Of a stretch of 64,000 nt of DNA, positions 26,824 to 35,323 are shown one piece after another. Within the stretch, counting starts at the first letter, position 1; each line of letters starts with the position of its first letter. The position numbers and the translations under genes were made by a program. The DNA is from Variovorax paradoxus (lineage in GTDB: Bacteria > Pseudomonadota > Gammaproteobacteria > Burkholderiales > Burkholderiaceae_C): positions 1 to 64,000 of the forward strand of contig NZ_JAUSRN010000004.1 in assembly GCF_030811855.1 (NCBI RefSeq). Direction: 5' to 3'. Under the pieces are notes generated by a model. The model saw only the letters and a program-made list of their open reading frames with translations, was not told where the DNA came from and made no database searches.

Positions 26824-29151
26824 ATGGACAGAATCGTCCGCGCCCACACGCCGCTGGGTGACGACCAACTGCTGTTCCGCTCGATGTGCGGCAGCGAAGG
26901 GCTGTCGCAGCTCTTCGAGTTCGAGATCGACCTGCTGAGCACAAACGCATCGATCGACCCGAGGTCGCTGCTGGGCAAGCCGCTCGCGCTCGAGATGCGC
27001 ACCGCGGGGGCGCCGCGCTTCCTGCACGGCCACGTCGCGCGCTTCACCGTCCTCGGGCGCGACGGCGGCAGGACGCGCCACACCGCCTACCGCGCAGTCG
27101 TGCGACCCTGGCTGTGGTACCTGACCTGCGCGAGCAACAGCCGCGTCTTCCAGGGCAAGAGCGCGGTGCAGATCATCGCGGAGGTGCTGGACGCGTACGG
27201 CTTCGTGTTCGAGAACCGGCTGTGCGGCGACTACCGCGCCTGGGACTACTGCGCCCAGTTCAACGAAACCGACTTCGCGTTCGTCAGCCGGCTGATGGAA
27301 CTCGAAGGCATCTACTACTACTTCAAGCACGAGAAGAACCAGCACACGCTGGTGCTGGCCGACGACATCTCGGGCCATGACGAACTGCCGGACTACGGCT
27401 GCATCGACTGCTTCGCGGCCGACCGTCCCATCGAGGACGACCTCGAGGTCATCGATGCCTGGCAGGTCAGCGCCGAGCTGCGCACCGGCAGCTATGCAGT
27501 GGGTGACTTCAACTTCACCATGCCCAAGGCCGACATGTTCAGCGTCAGGCACCTGCCGATCGGTGCGAACCAGGACGGCCACGACATGTACGAGTGGATG
27601 GGCGACTACGGTGCGCCCGGCCAGGGCGAGCACTACGCGCGCGTGCGGCTCGAGGAAGCCCAATCGCTGGCGGAACGCAGCGCCGGCCATGCCACCGTGC
27701 GCGGCATGGCGCCTGGCTACCGGTTCACGATGCGCGGCTCGCCGCGCGGAGACGACAACCGCGAGTACCTGCTGGTGTCGGTGTCGTATGCGCTCAGCGA
27801 GGCCGGCTACGCAAGCGGGGAAGGCATCGGCCACTACGGCTTCGACTTCGTGGCCCAGCCCGCGGCACTGCCGTTTCGCGCGCCGCGCCGCACGCCCATG
27901 CCATACGCCACCGGCCCGCAGACCGCGACCGTGGTCGGCCCCGAAGGGCAGGACATCTGGACCGACGAGTACGGCCGCGTGAAGCTGCAGTTCCGCTGGG
28001 ACCGCCAGGGCCAGTCCAACCAGGACAGTTCGAGCTGGGTGCGCGTGTCGCAGGCCTGGGCCGGAGACGGTTTCGGCACCGTGCACGTTCCGCGCGTGGG
28101 GCAGGAGGTGGTCGTCGACTTCATCGGCGGACGCATCGACCGGCCGATCGTGGTCGGTCGCGTCTACAACGAGGAACGGATGCCGCCTTTCGACCTGCCG
28201 GCCGAGGCGACCAGTAGCGGCATCGTGTCCCGCTCCACGCCGGGCGGCACCCCGGCGGACGCCAACGCCATCGTGTTCGAGGATCGCATGGGTGCCGAGC
28301 AGGTGCTGCTGCATGCGCAGCGCAATCTCGACACCGAGGTAGAAGCCGACGAGACCCACACCACCGGCGGTTCGCGCACCACGCTGATCAAGGGCCATGA
28401 GTCGTCCACCTTCGAGTCCGGCGAAGAGCGCCACATCACCGAAGGCGCGGAGGAGACCATCGACGGCGGCGAGACGCGCACCGTGACCGGCGGTGCGATC
28501 GAGCGCGTCTCGGGCGGCGAGACGCGCACCATCACCGGCGGCGCCATCGAGACCATCAGCGGCGGTGAGCGGCGCACGGTCACGGGCGGGATCGACGAGA
28601 CGGTCAACGGCGACGTGGTCGTGACCATCAACGGCTCGGTGCTTCGGCTGGTGACCGGCGCGGACATCCGCATCACCTGCGCGGGGCGGGTGGAGATCAT
28701 CAACGCCATCGACGGCAAGCTCGTCCTCGGCCCCGACAACACAGTCGTCACCGGACCCAAGACGGTGACCGCGCCCGACATCACCTACAACAGCACCACT
28801 TCGATCGTCAACACCACCAACTTCGCGCTCAACGCCAGCGTGAGCGCCTACAACACGCCCACCCAGGTCATGAACGCGGACACCGAGAACTGGTGGCAGC
28901 AGATGCTGAAGGAGGCCACGCTGCACCAGGCGCTCGCGGCGGCATGGAGCTTCGACCGCTACGGCAACAAGATGCAGTTCTCGGGCGTGAACTGGCTGTT
29001 GCAGGGCTTGTTCCTGAACCTCTCGGGCGTCAACTGGCTGGAGGCCAAGTTCCGGCCCAAGATCAGCGCGTTCAAGACGAAGAAGAGCGCCGTCACCGCC
29101 AACACGGCGGCCACTGAATCGCATACCAGCGGCCTGGACAACACCACGTGA
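26824..29151 (+). CDS. vgrG: Type VI secretion tip protein VgrG (third of three)
   Basis: This 775-residue spike protein has the same domain order as the other two. Its OB-fold and repeat DNA is clearly diverged, so it has escaped the recent exchange between vgrG1 and vgrG2. Octads such as TGGAIERV and SGGETRTI are visible. The tail holds D-R-YG-N-K near residue 711 and ends in a Thr/Ala-rich stretch. It lies directly before the small membrane protein and the DUF2169 adaptor, which makes it the likeliest partner of that set. Confidence 0.95.
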   Translation: MDRIVRAHTPLGDDQLLFRSMCGSEGLSQLFEFEIDLLSTNASIDPRSLLGKPLALEMRTAGAPRFLHGHVARFTVLGRDGGRTRHTAYRAVVRPWLWYLTCASNSRVFQGKSAVQIIAEVLDAYGFVFENRLCGDYRAWDYCAQFNETDFAFVSRLMELEGIYYYFKHEKNQHTLVLADDISGHDELPDYGCIDCFAADRPIEDDLEVIDAWQVSAELRTGSYAVGDFNFTMPKADMFSVRHLPIGANQDGHDMYEWMGDYGAPGQGEHYARVRLEEAQSLAERSAGHATVRGMAPGYRFTMRGSPRGDDNREYLLVSVSYALSEAGYASGEGIGHYGFDFVAQPAALPFRAPRRTPMPYATGPQTATVVGPEGQDIWTDEYGRVKLQFRWDRQGQSNQDSSSWVRVSQAWAGDGFGTVHVPRVGQEVVVDFIGGRIDRPIVVGRVYNEERMPPFDLPAEATSSGIVSRSTPGGTPADANAIVFEDRMGAEQVLLHAQRNLDTEVEADETHTTGGSRTTLIKGHESSTFESGEERHITEGAEETIDGGETRTVTGGAIERVSGGETRTITGGAIETISGGERRTVTGGIDETVNGDVVVTINGSVLRLVTGADIRITCAGRVEIINAIDGKLVLGPDNTVVTGPKTVTAPDITYNSTTSIVNTTNFALNASVSAYNTPTQVMNADTENWWQQMLKEATLHQALAAAWSFDRYGNKMQFSGVNWLLQGLFLNLSGVNWLEAKFRPKISAFKTKKSAVTANTAATESHTSGLDNTT

Positions 29152-29191
29152 GGCCCTATCTCTCCAACCCGAAACCCGAAGGATTTCTTTC

Positions 29192-29629
29192 GTGCAGTGG
29201 TCCGATATCCTGGGTATGAGCCTCGGCGGCATCGCCGTGCTGGCCGCGGTGGTGCTGGCCGTTGTTCTCATCGGAGGCAGCGTGCTCACCAATTCGCGCT
29301 TTGGCGGCGAGGAGAAGCAATGGGAGCAGCTGCGTGCCCACGGGCGCCGCACCGAGGCCGAGATCGTCGCGCTCGCGCGGCCGCCCGATCGGCTCATCAA
29401 ACGTGGCCGCCATGCGGCCGACATGGCCGCGACCGAGTTGCGGCTGGCGTTCAGCGATGCGTCCGGCCGGCGGCGCGAAGCCAGCGTGCGCACCTTCATC
29501 GACACCGAGCTGATCGCCAACTTCACCGCGGGCCACAAGGTCCACGTGGTCCATTCGGACGAAGAGCCGCCGCAGGTGGCGATCGACCGCGACCGCACGC
29601 AGCTCGAAATACCCAATGCCACCCAATGA
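29192..29629 (+). CDS. Small membrane protein with DUF3592-like soluble part, T6SS tip module
   Basis: I do not recognise a named family with certainty. The 145-residue protein starts at a GTG preceded by GAAGGA. It has one membrane segment at about residues 9-33 (GGIAVLAAVVLAVVLIGGSV) and a soluble domain with AATELRLAFSDASGRRRE and GHKVHVVHSDEEPPQVAID, a pattern that recalls DUF3592 domains. It overlaps the DUF2169 gene by 4 nt, so it is made together with the adaptor. Possible roles are membrane recruitment of the spike complex or immunity to an unseen effector; the sequence does not decide. Confidence 0.65.
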   Translation: MQWSDILGMSLGGIAVLAAVVLAVVLIGGSVLTNSRFGGEEKQWEQLRAHGRRTEAEIVALARPPDRLIKRGRHAADMAATELRLAFSDASGRRREASVRTFIDTELIANFTAGHKVHVVHSDEEPPQVAIDRDRTQLEIPNATQ

Positions 29630-32292
29630 AAATCATCAAGCCGCTGCGCGTGAGCATGCTCACACGACCGTTTCCGAGGGACCGGCGCCACTGGCTCGCG
29701 ATGACGGCCATCGTCATGACCGACAGCTTCGCCGCAGATGCACGCCTGGTGCCGGAGCCGGAGGTGTGGAAGACGCTTGCCGCCGAACTGGGCGGCGACT
29801 TCGCGCTCGATGCCGGCATGCCCAAGGCCGGGCCCGAGTTCCTGGTCACCGGCAAGGCCTACACGCACCACCAGCAGGACAAGACCCAATGCGCGGTGTC
29901 GGTGCAGGTGCAGGGCCGGCGCAAGACGCTTCACGTGTTCGGCGACCGCTTCTGGCTCGACGGCCGCGCCACTCCGCCGCAGCCCTTCGATGCAATGCCC
30001 ATCGACTGGCGCCATGCCTTCGGCGGGCCGGGCCATGAGGAGAATCCGGCCGGCATGGGGCTACGCGACGAGGTCGTCAACGGCCTGCGCACGCGGCGCC
30101 TGCCGAACATCGAGTTGCCGGCGCAACGCCTGCACCGGCCCGACGACGTCCGCACGCCCGCGGGTTTCGGTGCACTCGACGAAACGCGGGCTTCGCGGGC
30201 CGCGCGCCTGGGCCGCCAATACGACGAGCACTGGAAGCAGAATCTCTTTCCCGACTATGCGCGCGACATGGACTGGCGTTACTTCAACGTCGCACCGGAG
30301 GACCAGTGGCTCACGCCCGCGGATGGAGGGCTGGCGGGCGCCGCCTTCGAGATCGTCAACATGCACCCGCAGCACCCGCTGCAAACGGGCCGCCTGCCCG
30401 AATGGCGCGCGCGCGGCTTCGTGGTCCGCGGCGTGCACCATCCGCGCCCGCTCGACGGCGCCGTGCTCGAGGACTTCCCGCTCACCCTGACCACAGCCTG
30501 GTTCTTTCCGCACCTGGAACGCGTGGGCCTGATCTTCCATGGCGTGACGCCGATCGACGAGGACGACGCGGGCGACGTCAGCCATGCGATGGTCGCGCTG
30601 GAGGATAGCGCCGAGGCGCCGCATCCGCTCGAGAGCTACCGCGAAACGCTCGTCACCCGCTGCGAGTCGGAAGAGCGAGCCCTCTACTTCATGCGCGACG
30701 AGCAGCTGGTGCACGAGCGCATCATCGGACCTTGGCCCGATCTCGACGAGATGATGCCGCCGCCAAGTCCGCTCAAGCGCAACATGCAGGCGCGCGCGCA
30801 GCAGCTGAGCGCCGAGCTGGACGAGAAGGCCCGCGCGGCCGGCGTGGACACTTCCGCATACGAGCAGGCCCTGCCACCCGCGCAGGCCATACCCACCGTT
30901 CGCGAGCTGCCCGCATTCATCGCGAAGACGCGCCAGGCGATCGCCGAGCAACGCAGGAAGCTCGACGAGGTGCGCGAGGAGCTCGACCGGGCGGCCAAGG
31001 CCAACGCGGCCGAATCGCGCAAGGTTGGCTTCGACACCTCGACCTTTGTCGCCGATGCCGCTTCGACGAGGGCCAAGGGACCGCCGCGCATGGACATGTG
31101 GCCGCAGATCGAGCGCATGGCGAGCGACACCCGCGCGGGCGGTGCGACCCCGATGCCGCCTGAAGCCAAGGCGCAGATGAAGCGCATGGTCGACCAAGCG
31201 GGCGAGAAGCTGATTGCGAACTACCGGCGCACCGCGCAATACCAGGACGCTGCGGATTCCATGGTTTCGGAGGCGGCGCGGCGCGTGCGCGAGCAGGTCG
31301 CCGGCATCCTCGGGGGCTCGCGCGACTTCTCCGGCATGGACCTGACGGGGGCCGATCTCTCGGGCATGGACCTGCGCGGCACACGCTGGCGCGAAAGCCT
31401 GCTCGAACGCGCCGACTTCACCGACAGTCGCCTCGACGGGGCCGACATGGCAGAAGCGCTCCTCGTGCGCGCCCGGCTGGTGCGAACCTCGCTACAGGGT
31501 GCGAATCTCTCGAAGGCCAACATGGCGCTCGTGCATGCCGAATCGGCCGACTTCAGCCGGGCCCGCTTCGACGGAACCACGCTGGACCAGTTGTACGCGA
31601 GGGGCTGCGATTTCGAGGCCGCCGCGATGGACAACCTGGTGCTGAGCCAGGCGCATCTCGAAGACTGCAGCTTCGCGCAGGCGCAGCTCTTTGCGGTGGA
31701 TTTCGACGACGGCACCGTTCTGCGCGCAGTGCGCTTCGATCGCGCGCGCCTGCACAAGCTGTCGTGGATCGGGTGCACTGCGCAAGGCCTGGGCTTCGTC
31801 GGCGCGCAGTTCGATACCTGCGACTGGACCGATACGCGCTGCGAGGGCGGGATCGATTTCTCGGGCGCGCGCCTGGACAGCGTCTGCTTTGTCGGCGAGG
31901 CCGCCTTGCAGAACGCTTGCTTCCGTGATGCGGTGCTCGTCGATTGCAGCCTGCGTGACGCGCAGCTCGACGCGGTTGACTTCACGCAGGCGAAGCTGGA
32001 GAACAGCGACTTCTCCAATGCATCGATGCGGCGGGCGGTGCTGCACCGCGCCGATGCCATGAACTGCATGTTCATCCGCACCGATCTCACGGCGGCCTCG
32101 CTGGTCGACATCAACCTGATTGCCGCGAACCTCGACAAGGCCGTGCTCGTGTCGGCCGACTTCCTGCGTGCCAACCTGTTCCAGGCCGACCTGGGGCAAT
32201 GCCTGATCGACGACACAACCCGCTTCGACGAGGCCTACACCGAGCAGGTCAAGACGGTGCCGCGGCGCAAGGCCGAAGAGAAGGCCGCATGA
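29626..32292 (+). CDS. DUF2169 T6SS adaptor fused to pentapeptide repeats
   Basis: This 888-residue protein has an N-terminal DUF2169 domain (about residues 1-300; FDAMPIDWRHAFGGPG and NIELPAQRL are typical), a charged helical linker near 385-480, and pentapeptide repeats from about 567 to 875 with the A(D/N)LxX pattern (LTGADLSGMDLRG). DUF2169 proteins are encoded with VgrG and PAAR genes and are thought to help load PAAR-type effectors; in Agrobacterium one accompanies a DNase effector operon. The start at ATG 29626 overlaps the preceding stop, and the longer upstream frame is a shadow. The pentapeptide half should form a quadrilateral beta-helix, perhaps a scaffold. Its fusion to DUF2169 is worth note. 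Confidence 0.85.
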   Translation: MKIIKPLRVSMLTRPFPRDRRHWLAMTAIVMTDSFAADARLVPEPEVWKTLAAELGGDFALDAGMPKAGPEFLVTGKAYTHHQQDKTQCAVSVQVQGRRKTLHVFGDRFWLDGRATPPQPFDAMPIDWRHAFGGPGHEENPAGMGLRDEVVNGLRTRRLPNIELPAQRLHRPDDVRTPAGFGALDETRASRAARLGRQYDEHWKQNLFPDYARDMDWRYFNVAPEDQWLTPADGGLAGAAFEIVNMHPQHPLQTGRLPEWRARGFVVRGVHHPRPLDGAVLEDFPLTLTTAWFFPHLERVGLIFHGVTPIDEDDAGDVSHAMVALEDSAEAPHPLESYRETLVTRCESEERALYFMRDEQLVHERIIGPWPDLDEMMPPPSPLKRNMQARAQQLSAELDEKARAAGVDTSAYEQALPPAQAIPTVRELPAFIAKTRQAIAEQRRKLDEVREELDRAAKANAAESRKVGFDTSTFVADAASTRAKGPPRMDMWPQIERMASDTRAGGATPMPPEAKAQMKRMVDQAGEKLIANYRRTAQYQDAADSMVSEAARRVREQVAGILGGSRDFSGMDLTGADLSGMDLRGTRWRESLLERADFTDSRLDGADMAEALLVRARLVRTSLQGANLSKANMALVHAESADFSRARFDGTTLDQLYARGCDFEAAAMDNLVLSQAHLEDCSFAQAQLFAVDFDDGTVLRAVRFDRARLHKLSWIGCTAQGLGFVGAQFDTCDWTDTRCEGGIDFSGARLDSVCFVGEAALQNACFRDAVLVDCSLRDAQLDAVDFTQAKLENSDFSNASMRRAVLHRADAMNCMFIRTDLTAASLVDINLIAANLDKAVLVSADFLRANLFQADLGQCLIDDTTRFDEAYTEQVKTVPRRKAEEKAA

Positions 32293-33371
32293 CGCCCACG
32301 CGATTGCAGGCCATGGTCAAGGGCGGGCAGGAGGTCAGGGAGCGATCGCTGCGCGGGCTCGATCTGCGCGGGCTCGATCTCTCCGGCGGCGTGTTCGCAC
32401 GCAGCGACTTCACCAGCGTCAATCTCGCTGGCGCGAACCTCGAGGGCAGCATCTTCGACGATTGCCGCCTCGATGGCGCCAGCCTGGCCGCGGCCAGGCT
32501 GGCAGAGTGCGTCTTCAATGCATGCGAGGCGCCCGGCGTTCGCATGGACGACGCCGTGCTGCACGGCCTCATGCTTCACGGCTGCGACCTTTCGGGGGCG
32601 AGCTTGCAGCGGGTGGACGCGGGCGTCACAGGCTTCGACCACTGCACACTCGGCGGTGCCTCCTTTCGCGGGGCGGTATCGGAGTCGCTGGTTTTTCACG
32701 GCTGCACGATGGAGCGCACCGATTTCTCGGGCACGTCACTGCCGAAGGCGACCTTCTACCAGACCGATCTGCGCAGCGCGGTCTTCGCCGAATGCGACTT
32801 CGACAAGGCGATCTTCGTCGAGTGCGACCTGTCGGGCCAGGCCTTGCGTGGGCTGCGCTTCGAATCGTGCCAGTTCACCGATGCGAACCTCCAGGGCTGC
32901 GACTTCGAAGAGGCTTCCCTGGTGCGCTGCAACTTCAAGGGCGCGCTGCTGGAGGGTGGCAACCTGCGGCGCGTCCGGGCGCCGCAGTGCCTGTTCCCGT
33001 TCGTGCGATTCGCAGGCGTGGCCTGCACGGCGGGTGTGTTCACCCAGAGCATCTGGATCGACGCGCAGCTCGACAAGACCGACTTCTCGTCGGCCGATCT
33101 GGAGCAGTGCATCTTCCACCGCGCCCGCTGCGGTGGTGCCAGCTTTTCCGAGGCGCGGCTCACGTATGCGGATTTTTCCTATGCGGACCTGCACGACGCC
33201 GACTTCCGCGGTGCTGATCTGATGCGAACCAAGGTGCACCGCGCGCTGCTCGAGGGTGCGCGCTTCTCCAATCGAAGCGGATTGCTGGCGAACGATCCGG
33301 ATCTCTTCGCGGCCGAGGAGTTCTCGGCACGCCGCCGCTTCGACCCCCTGACGAATCGAGGTCTCCCATGA
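32289..33371 (+). CDS. Pentapeptide repeat protein, T6SS tip module
   Basis: This 360-residue protein consists almost entirely of pentapeptide repeats, for example LRGLDLRGLDLSGGVFARSD near the N-terminus and further A(D/N)(L/F) repeats to about residue 330. The fold is a right-handed quadrilateral beta-helix. It overlaps the DUF2169 fusion and the DUF3540 gene by 4 nt each. Many Cys residues occupy the repeat faces. It may be a paralog of the C-terminal half of the preceding protein. Function is unknown: scaffold, chaperone or cargo are possible. Confidence 0.82.
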   Translation: MTPTRLQAMVKGGQEVRERSLRGLDLRGLDLSGGVFARSDFTSVNLAGANLEGSIFDDCRLDGASLAAARLAECVFNACEAPGVRMDDAVLHGLMLHGCDLSGASLQRVDAGVTGFDHCTLGGASFRGAVSESLVFHGCTMERTDFSGTSLPKATFYQTDLRSAVFAECDFDKAIFVECDLSGQALRGLRFESCQFTDANLQGCDFEEASLVRCNFKGALLEGGNLRRVRAPQCLFPFVRFAGVACTAGVFTQSIWIDAQLDKTDFSSADLEQCIFHRARCGGASFSEARLTYADFSYADLHDADFRGADLMRTKVHRALLEGARFSNRSGLLANDPDLFAAEEFSARRRFDPLTNRGLP

Positions 33372-34066
33372 AAGTCGCTCCACTGAAAAAAACGCAGACG
33401 GCCGCCACGATGCACACCGAGGGTTCCTCGCCATTCCCCGCGGGCGGCGCGGTCAACGCGCTGGGCGTGGTCAGCTCGGTGCTGCCCGGCGGCATCTACA
33501 GCGTCGAAAGCGAGGGCCACGTCCTGCGTTGCCTGCGGGCGGCGAGCTGCCTGCTGCGCCCCGAGATCGGCGACACCGTGCTGGTCAACGGTCCCGACGA
33601 GCGCCGGCTCTACCTGACGGCGGTCGCGGAGCAGGCCAATGCCGGTGCCGCGCACATTGAGGTGGAAGGCGACCTGACGCTCGCCTCCCGCCTCGGAGCG
33701 GTCAACGTGGAAAGTCCCACGCTGCTGAACCTGCGGGCGCGGCAGGCAACGACGATAGGCGGTCCGCAACTGCAGATCGATGCCGATGAGGCCCGGTGCC
33801 GCATCGGCCGGCTCGACTACAGCGGCGAGGAAGCGCGGGTGGCCGTATTCGGCATCCGCGTGATCGGCCGGCTCTACGAAGCCGTGGTGGACCGCTTGGT
33901 GCACCTGAGCAAGAGTGCTTTTCGCATGACCGAAGGCATGGACCAGGTGCACGCTGGCCAGCTCGACTACCGTGCCACCGAGATGGCACGGCTGCACGGC
34001 AAGAACACCGTGATCACGGCGCGCGACCTCATCAAGACCGATGCCAAGCAGATCCACATGGGCTGA
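33368..34066 (+). CDS. DUF3540 domain protein, T6SS tip module
   Basis: This 232-residue protein belongs to the DUF3540 family found next to DUF2169 and PAAR-like DUF4150 genes. It contains VVSSVLPGGIYSVESEGHVL, then GDTVLVNGPDERRLYLTAV, and a C-terminal beta-rich stretch with repeated hydrophobic/polar alternation (HIEVEGDLTLASRLGAVNVE) that looks like a small beta-helix. Biochemical role is not established. Coupled to the preceding gene by ATGA and followed after 50 nt by the PAAR-like gene. Confidence 0.8.
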   Translation: MKVAPLKKTQTAATMHTEGSSPFPAGGAVNALGVVSSVLPGGIYSVESEGHVLRCLRAASCLLRPEIGDTVLVNGPDERRLYLTAVAEQANAGAAHIEVEGDLTLASRLGAVNVESPTLLNLRARQATTIGGPQLQIDADEARCRIGRLDYSGEEARVAVFGIRVIGRLYEAVVDRLVHLSKSAFRMTEGMDQVHAGQLDYRATEMARLHGKNTVITARDLIKTDAKQIHMG

Positions 34067-34116
34067 GCGCACAGGCGTTCATCCATCACCCCAAAAAAAC
34101 GCGAAGGAGAAACCGC

Positions 34117-34500
34117 ATGTTTGCCAACTGCCAGCTCATGGGCATCGACATTGCCTTTCCCGATGTCTGCAAATCGCCCGTAATTCCCATTCCGTGGCCC
34201 AACTTCGCGCTGGGCTGCATCGCCATCCCGAAGGCTTGGAACATTCTCTGCCTGTGCACGCCGACGCACAATCTCGCGACGGTCACGCCGCTGACCAACG
34301 GTGACAACGCCGGCGTGGGCCTGGGGGTGGTGATGCAGAGGGTGATGTCGGAATCGCGGCACACCACCGGCGCCTACTCGGTGCGCATCAAGACCTCGCC
34401 GCTATCGCGGGTCATCAGCCTCACGCGCCAGAACGGCGGCAATACCTTCGGCATGCGCATCGTCCCCAGCCAGCCCAAGGTCCTGGTGCTGGCCGCCTGA
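34117..34500 (+). CDS. DUF4150 PAAR-like tip protein, no effector domain
   Basis: This 127-residue protein begins MFANCQLMGIDIAFPDVCKSP, matching the DUF4150 family, which is PAAR-like and is expected to sharpen the VgrG spike. SPVIPIPWPNFALG is characteristic. The protein ends right after the domain, so it carries no fused toxin. It starts after a strong GAAGGAG site; a longer in-frame reading upstream overlaps the DUF3540 gene and lacks homology. It ends 10 nt before the convergent phosphatase gene, leaving no room for an effector downstream. Confidence 0.85.
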   Translation: MFANCQLMGIDIAFPDVCKSPVIPIPWPNFALGCIAIPKAWNILCLCTPTHNLATVTPLTNGDNAGVGLGVVMQRVMSESRHTTGAYSVRIKTSPLSRVISLTRQNGGNTFGMRIVPSQPKVLVLAA

Positions 34501-34510
34501 GAGATGCGGG

Positions 34511-35323
34511 TCAGGCGGGAACGCGCGGCGCGGCCGTCCCCGCCAGCGTCACCTGCTGCGGAAACCCAACCCACACGGCCAGCGCCGAATAGTTGTCGCG
34601 CGATTCGTCGGCCTTGGCTTCGGCCGCGCGGCGCAGCAGCGCGAGCCACTCTTCGGCGCTGTCGGCCAGCTGCAGCGAGCGTTCCATCACCTGCTGCGAG
34701 ATGAGCTGCCACAAACCGTCGGTGCACAGCAGGAACGCGTCGCCGTCGGCGAGCCGCTGCGGCGTTGACACGGTGGTTTCCGCGGTGGCCCTGGCGCCGA
34801 GCGCGCGGTACAGCAGGTTGGTCTTCACCAGGCGCTCGCCGCCATTGGCGCCGTTGCCCAGGGCGGCTTCGCCCGAGCGCTCCGACAGGCTGTGGTCTTC
34901 CGTGCGCTGCATCAGTGCGCCGCGGCGGAACCAGTAGAGGCGGCTGTCGCCCACGTGGGCCCAGCAGGCTTGGCCGCTGGTGCGGTCGACAAAAAGCGAG
35001 ACGATGGTTGCGCTCATCCGACTCTGGTCGGCGAGCTCCCGCTGCTTGGCAAGGATGGCGTCGTTGGCGGCCTTCACCGCCTGCTGGATGTCGTGATGCG
35101 CCACCGATGGGTTGTCGACGAAGGTGTTGAGCGCAGTATCGACCGCGATGCGCGCGGCCAGCTCGCCGCCCGCGTTGCCGCCAACGCCATCGCTCACGAC
35201 GAAGCAGGCGTTGTATTCGTCGAGGTGATAGCCGATGGCATCCTGGTTGCCGCTGCGTTCGCCCACGCATGAAAACTGCGAGGTCGAGATGGGAGCCGAA
35301 AAGGCGCGGGTGGTCTCAAGCAC
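34511..35323 (-). CDS. pppA: PP2C-type Ser/Thr phosphatase of the T6SS (PppA/Stp)
   Basis: This phosphatase reverses kinase action on TagH and switches the apparatus off in systems with threonine-phosphorylation control. The 270-residue protein has PP2C metal residues: Asp28 in GNQDAIG, Asp45 in VVSDGVGG, a C-terminal DNYSAL, and LLCTDGLW. The start overlaps the tagH stop by 8 nt, so the two are translated together. The gene converges on the PAAR-like gene. Confidence 0.93.
   Translation of the reverse strand: MLETTRAFSAPISTSQFSCVGERSGNQDAIGYHLDEYNACFVVSDGVGGNAGGELAARIAVDTALNTFVDNPSVAHHDIQQAVKAANDAILAKQRELADQSRMSATIVSLFVDRTSGQACWAHVGDSRLYWFRRGALMQRTEDHSLSERSGEAALGNGANGGERLVKTNLLYRALGARATAETTVSTPQRLADGDAFLLCTDGLWQLISQQVMERSLQLADSAEEWLALLRRAAEAKADESRDNYSALAVWVGFPQQVTLAGTAAPRVPA

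Noticed and set aside
28860..29151. VgrG3 tail as a toxin domain
   Set aside because: No catalytic motif is recognisable and it shares the D-x-YG-x-K pattern with the other two tails, which favours a structural or docking role.
25426..30036. Open frame of more than 1500 codons on the minus strand across vgrG2 and vgrG3
   Set aside because: It is antisense to well-supported vgrG genes and its translation is rich in His, Arg, Val and Asp with no domain, as expected of a shadow frame in GC-rich coding DNA.
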